This document shows positions 31,363-38,633 of a DNA stretch of 64,000 nucleotides, piece by piece. Source of the stretch: an uncultured Bacteroidales bacterium (lineage in GTDB: Bacteria > Bacteroidota > Bacteroidia > Bacteroidales > P3). Under the pieces are notes generated by a model that was not told the DNA's origin, searched no databases, and worked only from the letters and a program-made list of their open reading frames with translations. Numbering within the stretch: the stretch's first letter is position 1; each line of letters starts with the position of its first letter. The stretch is from contig ONDE01000005.1 in assembly GCA_900316515.1 (NCBI GenBank), positions 1 to 64,000 of the forward strand, in the 5' to 3' direction. The position numbers and the translations under genes are program-made.

Positions 31363-33656
31363 AACGGATGGTTGCCATAATTCTGCTTCTACAGTCCACC
31401 GTTACTTGGGCTCAAGAAGCCATCGGCCACTGGCGCGACTGTTTCGACTACTCTACCGTACGACATATTGCCATTGCAGGCGACCGTATCTATGGCTCCT
31501 GTTTTAGCGGCATGTATTACTACAACATTACCGACAACTCCGCTGTTGCTTTGGGCAAGGCATCTGGACTGAGCGATGTAGGTATCGCCATAATAGCCTA
31601 CGACGAAACATCCAAAAGCCTGGTGACAGCCTACAACAATGCAAACATCGACATCCTCTGCGGCAACCGTGTATACAATCTCTCCGACATCAAACGGAGT
31701 GAAACTTCTGGCAACAAAAACATCAACCACATACGTTTCCACAATGGCACGGCATGGCTAGCTACAGGCTTCGGCATTGTTGTCATTGACCTTGCACATC
31801 GCGAGATAAAAGAGACATACTATATTGGCACCGGAGGGTCGCATGTCGCAGTCTACGACATAGCCTTCACCACCGATAGTATTTACGCAGCCACGGCCGA
31901 AGGCCTGAAGCGACTGTCAATCACCGAGAATCACCCGGGAATAAGCGACCGCTGGCATACAGACAATCGTGTCGACAGTCTACACATAACCACGCTCGAT
32001 ACCATTGGTGGCACACTTCTGTTGCTCTCTTATACCTTTGACCCCGAACTGCTCACCCTCTACCACAGCAACTCCATAGACTACACTCCTCTGACCACTG
32101 GCGAAATACTCTCCATGCGTGCTGGCGGCAAAATAGTCTGCCTATCAACCCCCCAAGGAGTTATACGATACGACGCAGCATTGCAGCCCATCGACACACT
32201 CCGCACTTCCAGCTGGGGGCAGGTACGTCCTTTAGATGCCGTAGCCGACAACAACGGCACCATATGGTTAGGCCATTCATGGGGCGGCATTTGGGGCATA
32301 GACAGCAATGGTATCACACATGGCAATAGTCCATCGGGGCCTGCCTCCGCCGACAACACCTACAATCTGGTACCGACCCGTGACGGAATGTTGCTATGCC
32401 CTGGTGGCCACACATCTACCTACTCCAACACCTGGCTCGCCCCCAACCTCTTCTATACCAATGGCACCTCTTGGCGAGGGCTCGATCTCTCCAACGGAGC
32501 ATTCACAGGCCGGCACGACATCGTAAATGCAGCCATAAACCCACGCGACACCGCCGAGACCATCGCAGCCTTGTGGGGTTCGGGAATAGCCTCTATACGC
32601 AACAATGTAGTTCAAGAATTCTATGACGAACAGACTACAGGTGTTCTGCAGTCTTATACCCCCGACGGCAACTATCGCACTCTGCTCACGGGAGCTGTCG
32701 TTTTTGACCGAGACGGCAATTTATGGGTCCTAAACTCACATGCCGACCACGCTCTGGCAGTACGTCACACCGACGGTTCATGGGAACATTTCTCCACCTC
32801 CGCACTATCGTCACTACTGCAGGTCGACAAACTAATATACGACAGCATAAATGACTGGCTGTGGTTCGCCGGACGCGACAACGCTATATATGTCCACGAC
32901 GGCGAAAACCGTATGGTCCGCATCAACCCAAACCGAGGCAGCAAGCTACAGACCGAGGCTGTTAACGCCATGGTGCAAGACCATCAAGGCAACATATGGG
33001 TGGGTACAAACAAAGGCATCAAGGTTATCTACGACGCTTATGGAGCCTTCCGCAACGGCGGACACGGCGAAGAGGCGCCGGTATCATGCAGCAATATTAC
33101 TATCTCCAATGGCGAATTTGCCGAATACCTGATGGCCTACGAGAGCATTACTTCCATCGCCGTCGATGGTGCCAACCGCAAGTGGGTAGGCACCGCGGCA
33201 GGCGGACTCTATCTGATTTCCGCCAATGGGTTGGAGCAGTTGGATCATTTCACCTCTAACACCAGTCCACTCGCATCAGATAAGATTTTGTGCTTGGGAA
33301 TACAGCCCCAAAACGGTGAAGTATATATAGGCACCGATCACGGCCTGCAGGTCTACCGCGGCACAGCCACCTATGCCGAGACTATGCCGCAGGAACACAT
33401 CTATGCATTTCCAAATCCAGTACGGCCAGGCTACGACGGCCCAGTGGCCATCAAAGGCTTCACTCGCGACGCCTTGGTGCACATCACCGATGCGGCAGGC
33501 CATGTAGTCTACAGCACACATGCCCTCGGCGGACAAGCTGTATGGAACACACACACCTCAAATGGTACCCCAGTAGCCTCAGGCGTCTACTATGTTTTCG
33601 CATCAGATGCCATGGGAGGTAACCGTTCGGTAGCCAAAATACTAATCATACGCTGA
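31359..33656 (+). CDS. porZ: PorZ, type IX secretion system surface component
   Basis: 765 residues, close to the 776 of the Porphyromonas gingivalis protein. Signal peptide (1-18, ending TWAQ). Two beta-propeller domains follow, opening with IGHWRDCFDYSTVRHIAI, KASGLSDVGIAIIAYDE, ANIDILCGNRVYNLSDIKRS and LATGFGIVVIDL, the typical PorZ pattern; the second propeller has DRDGNLWVLN and GNIWVGTNKGIKVIYD. The C-terminal beta-sandwich resembles a sorting domain (YAFPNPVRPGYDG ... SVAKILIIR). PorZ belongs to the attachment complex at the cell surface and helps deliver anionic LPS to cargo proteins, so it should serve the T9SS cargos found in this window. Coupled with mreD (4-base overlap) and recO (1 base). 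Confidence 0.9.
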   Translation: MKRMVAIILLLQSTVTWAQEAIGHWRDCFDYSTVRHIAIAGDRIYGSCFSGMYYYNITDNSAVALGKASGLSDVGIAIIAYDETSKSLVTAYNNANIDILCGNRVYNLSDIKRSETSGNKNINHIRFHNGTAWLATGFGIVVIDLAHREIKETYYIGTGGSHVAVYDIAFTTDSIYAATAEGLKRLSITENHPGISDRWHTDNRVDSLHITTLDTIGGTLLLLSYTFDPELLTLYHSNSIDYTPLTTGEILSMRAGGKIVCLSTPQGVIRYDAALQPIDTLRTSSWGQVRPLDAVADNNGTIWLGHSWGGIWGIDSNGITHGNSPSGPASADNTYNLVPTRDGMLLCPGGHTSTYSNTWLAPNLFYTNGTSWRGLDLSNGAFTGRHDIVNAAINPRDTAETIAALWGSGIASIRNNVVQEFYDEQTTGVLQSYTPDGNYRTLLTGAVVFDRDGNLWVLNSHADHALAVRHTDGSWEHFSTSALSSLLQVDKLIYDSINDWLWFAGRDNAIYVHDGENRMVRINPNRGSKLQTEAVNAMVQDHQGNIWVGTNKGIKVIYDAYGAFRNGGHGEEAPVSCSNITISNGEFAEYLMAYESITSIAVDGANRKWVGTAAGGLYLISANGLEQLDHFTSNTSPLASDKILCLGIQPQNGEVYIGTDHGLQVYRGTATYAETMPQEHIYAFPNPVRPGYDGPVAIKGFTRDALVHITDAAGHVVYSTHALGGQAVWNTHTSNGTPVASGVYYVFASDAMGGNRSVAKILIIR

Positions 33657-34360
33657 TGCTAGCCTCCACGCCAGGCCTTGTGCTACACACCACACCCTAC
33701 GCCGAGACCTCGGTGGTTGTCAAGGTGTTCACCCGCCTGTTTGGAGTGCAGAGCTATATCATCAAAGGCGTGCGGGGTCACGGCGGCCGCATAAAACAGA
33801 ACATGCTCCAACCATTGACCAGCCTCGACATGGTCGTGTATGTCAACCCCAAGAACAACCTCAACCACGTAAAAGAGTTGACGCCGCGCCACACCATTAC
33901 AAAAGCAGAGCAGCAACCAAGCAATCAAGAAATCGACAACGCTCTGCGTTTCTTTAAAACCGAAGTGCTATACAAAGCCCTCCGCGAGGGTGAACCGATG
34001 CCCGAACTGTATGACTACGTCGAAAACGTCACTGGAAATCACCGTGACACACCCATCTGGTTCCTTCTCACCGTAGCACACCATCTGGGCATCGAGCCTA
34101 TGGACAACCACAGCATCCGCGAGCCTCTGTTCGACCTTCAGGAAGGACGATATGTCTCGGTGTCCACCGAGACCACACTCTCCACTGCCCTCTCCGCAAT
34201 GCTCCACGAATACCTCTCAACTTTCAACTCTCACCTTTTAACCTTCAACTTAACCGAACGCCGCTCGCTCATCGACGCCCTGATAGCCTACTACCAGTTG
34301 CACTTGAGCGGCTTTCGTAACTTCAATTCGCACGAAATATTACACACCGTATTAAGATGA
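33656..34360 (+). CDS. recO: DNA repair protein RecO
   Basis: 234 residues. N-terminal OB-fold (about 1-80: TPGLVLHTTPYAETSVVVKV, IIKGVRGHGGRI, LDMVVYVNPKNNLNHVKEL) followed by a helical domain, ending LHLSGFRNFNSHEILHTVL. RecO loads RecA on SSB-covered single strands in the RecF pathway. The four zinc cysteines of some RecO proteins are absent. At about residues 187-200 the peptide LSTFNSHLLTFNLT is encoded by a degenerate 7-bp repeat (34214-34255), an in-frame insertion in the helical domain. Overlaps porZ by one base and the subtilase gene by four. Confidence 0.92.
   Translation: MLASTPGLVLHTTPYAETSVVVKVFTRLFGVQSYIIKGVRGHGGRIKQNMLQPLTSLDMVVYVNPKNNLNHVKELTPRHTITKAEQQPSNQEIDNALRFFKTEVLYKALREGEPMPELYDYVENVTGNHRDTPIWFLLTVAHHLGIEPMDNHSIREPLFDLQEGRYVSVSTETTLSTALSAMLHEYLSTFNSHLLTFNLTERRSLIDALIAYYQLHLSGFRNFNSHEILHTVLR
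34214..34255. repeat. 7-bp tandem repeat inside recO
   Basis: Units CTCTCAA, CTTTCAA, CTCTCAC, CTTTTAA, CCTTCAA, CTTAACC: six units, period 7, in frame. The plus-strand sequence is the complement of the type seen in queE (read on the plus strand there as GGGTTGA/AAGTTGA). Confidence 0.8.
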
Positions 34361-36621
34361 AAAAGATACTGTTATCCCTGGTCTTTACGCTGACTCTCTG
34401 CGGAGTCACGGCGCAGCAAGTCTATTGGGTGTTCCTCACCGACAAGACAGGCACCTCCTTCGACCCCTACAGTTACTTCGATGCCAAAGCCATCGAGCGC
34501 TACAATCAGTGCGGCGCCGACCTCTATGACATCAGCAACTACCCGTTGCAGCAGCGGTATGTCGACGGTGTCGACGCGCTGGTCACTGAGGAGGTGGGCT
34601 GCAGCCGCTGGATGAACGCCATCGGCGTGGTGGCAACTCCGATGCAGATTGCCGCCATCGAGCAGCTGCCCTACGTGCTGCGCGTACAACCCATCGAGGG
34701 CAATATGCAGCTGGCCGAGACCGACGAAGACGCAAGTCTCATCAGCAAAGAGATAGTCGACGGTCCCCTAGAGGCACAGCTAGTACGCATGGGCGGCAAG
34801 GCCTTCCGCGCCAAAGGCATCGACGGCAAGGGCATACGCATAGCGGTGTTCGATGGCGGCTTCCCGCGCGTGAACACCCACGACGCCTTCCGCCACCTGC
34901 GCGACAGCAACCGCATCGTCAAGACCTGGAACTTCCCCAACAACAAGGAGGACGTCTACGGCTGGAACAGCCACGGTACCATGACACTCAGCTGCATAGC
35001 AGGCCGCATCGGCGGCAAAGACCTCGGCCTGGCCACAGGCGCCGAGTTCCTGCTGGCACGCACCGAGATAAACTCCGAACCCTTCAAAGAAGAGGTCTGG
35101 TGGCAGATGGCCGTGGAGTGGGCCGACCGCAACGGTGCCAACATCATCTCGTCATCCCTCGGCTACGGCAAGGAACGCCACTACACCACCGACATGGACG
35201 GCACCTCCTATGTAGCCAAGGCCGGCAACCTCGCAGCCCGCAAGGGTATGCTGGTGTGCAACAGCGCCGGCAACGAGGCCGACGACAAGCAGTGGAAGAC
35301 CATCATCACCCCCAGCGACGCCGACAGCGTGCTCTGCGTGGGCGGCATAGAAAACAGCCTGCGCGAGTACAACCACATCTCCTTCAGCAGCTACGGTCCC
35401 AGTGCCGACGGTCGCCAGAAGCCCAACGTCTGCGCCTTTGGCTATGCCCGCACCGCCAATATCACCAACGACCATGCCACGCACTACGTCCACGGCACCT
35501 CGTTCTCCTGCCCTTTGGTGGCAGGCTTTGCTGCCTGCGCCTGGCAGGCCACGCCCGGCAAGACGGCCATGGAGATGTTCCGCACGATTGAGGAGAGCGC
35601 CGACCTCTACCCCTACTGCGACTATGCCTTCGGCTACGGCGTGCCGCAGGCCGAATACTTCGTTGGTGAACGAAAGACCGCAAAACCGACATTCCGCTTC
35701 TTAGAGGATAGTAACATTGTGTGTGTCACCCCCTTGCAGACCGTTTTCCACAAGCCAGTCTTCTTCAAAGAGGTGCGTCCCGACGGCAGCATTGTGCGCT
35801 ACGGCAAGAAGACCTTCACCGTCTTCGACACCCTCTCGGCACTCCACTTCCCTGTGGTCAAAGGTAACAGCCTCGTAGTGCACCTCGACGGCTATACCGC
35901 CAGTTATACTCCCAGCCTCGAGGGCGATATCAACCGGTCCTGGCCCACGCTCCACGTCAATACCAGTGAAGGCGGCATCCTCGGCGATGAAATAAGCACC
36001 GAATACTACGACGAAAAGCGGCTCGAACCTTCTGAACATGGCAGCAATGCCAAATACCGCAGCAACTTCTACTTCAGCCTCGGCCTGCCAGTGATAACCT
36101 CCGACCAACTGACAAACTTTTCATATTGGTCGCCGGCAACACGCTTCGGCGGACGCGTGCTGCGCGCCTTTGGCAAGAGCTATTGCCTCGGTCTGTCCGC
36201 CGAATTAGGTGCCGCGCGATTCAATTTCCCCAAAAAGTCAGGCAACCCGTCCATAGACTACAAATACCGTTATTATAGAATAAACGAGTTCTCGTTGGAA
36301 CTTTTCCAACGCATACGCTTTGTTCCCCTGGGCATTTGTGGGAATGGCCTGCATTGGGACCTTGGTATCTATGGCAGCATGGGTTGGACGCGATACTGCG
36401 CCAAGGCTGATATCTCCTCGCAAAACTATGCCGACACCTGGAGCGTCACCTACACCAATCCCACTACACTGGAAGCCTACCGCTGGAACTACGGTCTCAT
36501 CACTCGTATTACATACGACTGGATAGGCATCTACGCCCGCTACCGTTTCAATGGTCCCGACCACTACACTTCCGTCACACCGCTGCCCCGACTCGAGATA
36601 GGCCTGCTATTGCAATACTAA
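34357..36621 (+). CDS. S8 subtilisin-like serine peptidase with C-terminal outer-membrane barrel
   Basis: 754 residues. Signal peptide (1-19, ending VTAQ), inhibitor-I9-like prodomain (about 20-115), and a subtilase domain with the catalytic triad Asp166 (RIAVFDGGFP), His206 (NSHGTMT) and Ser382 (HGTSFSCPLVAG), plus oxyanion Asn306 (NSAGNEA). After a linker (about 430-560) the last 180 residues alternate hydrophobic strands and short turns (FGGRVLRAFGKSYCLGLSAE, LHWDLGIYGSMGWT, YGLITRITYDWIGIYARYRF) and end LPRLEIGLLLQY, as for an eight-stranded outer-membrane barrel. No T9SS sorting domain. It may anchor or autotransport the peptidase. Last gene of the gmk-recO operon, overlapping recO by 4 bases. 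Confidence 0.85.
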   Translation: MKKILLSLVFTLTLCGVTAQQVYWVFLTDKTGTSFDPYSYFDAKAIERYNQCGADLYDISNYPLQQRYVDGVDALVTEEVGCSRWMNAIGVVATPMQIAAIEQLPYVLRVQPIEGNMQLAETDEDASLISKEIVDGPLEAQLVRMGGKAFRAKGIDGKGIRIAVFDGGFPRVNTHDAFRHLRDSNRIVKTWNFPNNKEDVYGWNSHGTMTLSCIAGRIGGKDLGLATGAEFLLARTEINSEPFKEEVWWQMAVEWADRNGANIISSSLGYGKERHYTTDMDGTSYVAKAGNLAARKGMLVCNSAGNEADDKQWKTIITPSDADSVLCVGGIENSLREYNHISFSSYGPSADGRQKPNVCAFGYARTANITNDHATHYVHGTSFSCPLVAGFAACAWQATPGKTAMEMFRTIEESADLYPYCDYAFGYGVPQAEYFVGERKTAKPTFRFLEDSNIVCVTPLQTVFHKPVFFKEVRPDGSIVRYGKKTFTVFDTLSALHFPVVKGNSLVVHLDGYTASYTPSLEGDINRSWPTLHVNTSEGGILGDEISTEYYDEKRLEPSEHGSNAKYRSNFYFSLGLPVITSDQLTNFSYWSPATRFGGRVLRAFGKSYCLGLSAELGAARFNFPKKSGNPSIDYKYRYYRINEFSLELFQRIRFVPLGICGNGLHWDLGIYGSMGWTRYCAKADISSQNYADTWSVTYTNPTTLEAYRWNYGLITRITYDWIGIYARYRFNGPDHYTSVTPLPRLEIGLLLQY

Positions 36622-36643
36622 CCCCGCCAACCAGGTCATTTCT

Positions 36644-36713
36644 TCGGTATTTCTTCGGTGTTTCTTCGATATTTCTTCGATGGTTGATTGAAGAAACATT
36701 GAAGAAATACCGA
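36644..36713. repeat. 11-bp tandem units forming a long imperfect hairpin
   Basis: GGTATTTCTTC, GGTGTTTCTTC, GATATTTCTTC and GATGG run with period 11 in the left half; the right half has GAAGAAACATT and GAAGAAATACC. TCGGTATTTCTTC (36644-36656) and GAAGAAATACCGA (36701-36713) are perfect 13-bp inverse copies. It may also end transcription of the operon, though no T-run follows. Confidence 0.75.
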
Positions 36714-36795
36714 TATATCATTGAAGGTCAGACATAGTCACACACATCTGAGTCGCAATTTGACTTAGAATGGTCTTAATATAAAAAGTTTTTTG

Positions 36796-36803
36796 TATAT
36801 TTG
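36796..36803 (+). promoter_or_regulatory. -7 element upstream of the choice-of-anchor L gene
   Basis: TATATTTG followed by CATC, 24 bases before the first ATG (36827) and 48 before the second (36851). No clear TTTG at -33. Confidence 0.55.
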
Positions 36804-36826
36804 CATCGTGACACAAACGCACGATT

Positions 36827-38599
36827 ATGCATAATATACTAAGTACCAAAATGAAAGGACTGCTGACATTAGTCGTTGTCCTGTGTTTTGCCACTATTTG
36901 CGAGGCGCAGAACATCACCGTTAGCAGCGCACAAGGGCAGAACATCAACACCTTCGTCCAGAGTAACCTCGTGGGCAACGGCGTGCTAGTATACAACGTG
37001 AAGTTCAACAATGCCACAGGAAATATAGCAACACCTCAGATTGGAACCTTCAACGCCAACGGCTACACACTGCTGCGCATGACGGAAGGCGTAATAATGA
37101 CCACCGGCAACATCTCTGTAGCTCCCGGTCCAAACAACAGCGGTAGCCAATCGCAAAGCGTTACCCCCATGTATCAAGACCAGCAGCTGAGCAGCGTGGC
37201 CTCTGGCACCATCAACGGCTCTGCCACGCTCGACTTCGACTTTGTCAGCGTATCACCCTTCATCACTGTAAACTACTGCTTCGGTTCGGAAGAATATCCA
37301 GAATATGTATGCTCTAATTTCAACGACGTTTTTGCTTTCTTCATCACCGGTCCAGATCCTGCCACCAACACCACCCGCACATGGAATATGGCCAAAATTC
37401 CTGGAACGGCGACAGCTTCAAACCCCGATGGCATTGCCGTGGCGGTGAACTCTGTTAACCAAGGAGTAGCCCCATCTTCAAGCGGTAGCAACTGCTACTA
37501 TAACTACACCCAATACTATGTAATCAATCACCAATCTGGTGCCAACGGCGGTCCTAACGGAGCCCAAGGAGTACAGTACGACGGCTTCACTCAGAAGTTG
37601 TCGGCGAGTGCCAATGTGGTACCATGCGAGCAGTATCACATGCATATCTCCATATGCAACGTAGGCGACAATTCATACGACAGCGGAGTGTTCCTCGAGA
37701 TGAACAGTTTTAACAGTCCATCGGCTCGCATCAACCTCTCTAACGAAGATATTGATACTGTAGTGAACGGTACCACCAGAATCGTTCCCCTCACGGTGGC
37801 CGACAACGAATACTACAGCTACGGCAGAACCAGTATAACCTTCGGCGGCACTGCCGAAAATGGTGTCGACTATTTCTGCATAGACTCTGGCGGAGACACC
37901 TTGTCCATCTTCAACTCCGTGGTGAACATTAGCGACCCAGGCCATCACTTGAAAATATGGGCACCCTACCGCTACAACTTCACCGAACCAAAGACTATCG
38001 AGCTGGCTCTTGTAACCTCGCTGTGCGAGAATCATCCGGAAATGAACACACACGACACCTTGCGATTCATAATTGTAGGTGAAGATATGGTGCGCCTTAA
38101 AGACACAGTTATCCACTGCGAGGACACCTGCCGCGAGGTGGCCGTGGAAGTGGAGTACGCTACACGTCCGCTGACCTTCCGTTGGTATCCCCAAACGGGC
38201 ATCGACTTCCCCACACGCCAGCGCTCTTCGGCATGCATCTACACCACCTCGCAATACCATGTCATAGCCACCGATGACCTTGGCCACCGCGACACCGCTA
38301 CTGTCGACATCATCATCGACAACGAAGGTGGTGATGATCCCGATCCAGACACAACAGCTATCAACATAGCCGATATCAATAAGCTCAAAGTATTTCCCAA
38401 CCCTGCCGACGACCGTCTAACCGTTGAGACCGATGGCCTTAAGCATGCGGAACTTTACTCTGCCGACGGTCAGATGATGCTTAGTGTCGACGGTACCGAC
38501 CGCCTTATACTCGACACCTCACAGCTCCCTGCCGGAGTGTACACTCTTCGTGTCGGAACCACGAAAGGTGAACTCACGCGCAAAGTGATTATAGAGTGA
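36827..38599 (+). CDS. T9SS cargo with choice-of-anchor L domain
   Basis: 590 residues; the second ATG (36851, MKGLLTLVVVLCFATICEAQ) gives a more standard signal peptide and may be the real start. A choice-of-anchor L domain fills about 30-290 (TEGVIMTTGN, PFITVNYCFGSEEYPEYV, NDVFAFFITGP, NPDGIAVAVNSVN, QYHMHISICNVGDNSYDSGV). One or two Ig-like beta domains follow, and a T9SS sorting domain ends the protein (LKVFPNPADDRLTV ... TRKVIIE). Exported and surface-attached; binding function inferred only. Own promoter. Confidence 0.9.
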   Translation: MHNILSTKMKGLLTLVVVLCFATICEAQNITVSSAQGQNINTFVQSNLVGNGVLVYNVKFNNATGNIATPQIGTFNANGYTLLRMTEGVIMTTGNISVAPGPNNSGSQSQSVTPMYQDQQLSSVASGTINGSATLDFDFVSVSPFITVNYCFGSEEYPEYVCSNFNDVFAFFITGPDPATNTTRTWNMAKIPGTATASNPDGIAVAVNSVNQGVAPSSSGSNCYYNYTQYYVINHQSGANGGPNGAQGVQYDGFTQKLSASANVVPCEQYHMHISICNVGDNSYDSGVFLEMNSFNSPSARINLSNEDIDTVVNGTTRIVPLTVADNEYYSYGRTSITFGGTAENGVDYFCIDSGGDTLSIFNSVVNISDPGHHLKIWAPYRYNFTEPKTIELALVTSLCENHPEMNTHDTLRFIIVGEDMVRLKDTVIHCEDTCREVAVEVEYATRPLTFRWYPQTGIDFPTRQRSSACIYTTSQYHVIATDDLGHRDTATVDIIIDNEGGDDPDPDTTAINIADINKLKVFPNPADDRLTVETDGLKHAELYSADGQMMLSVDGTDRLILDTSQLPAGVYTLRVGTTKGELTRKVIIE

Positions 38600-38633
38600 A
38601 TATTGATAATTAGTAACAAAAATAAAAACCAAA

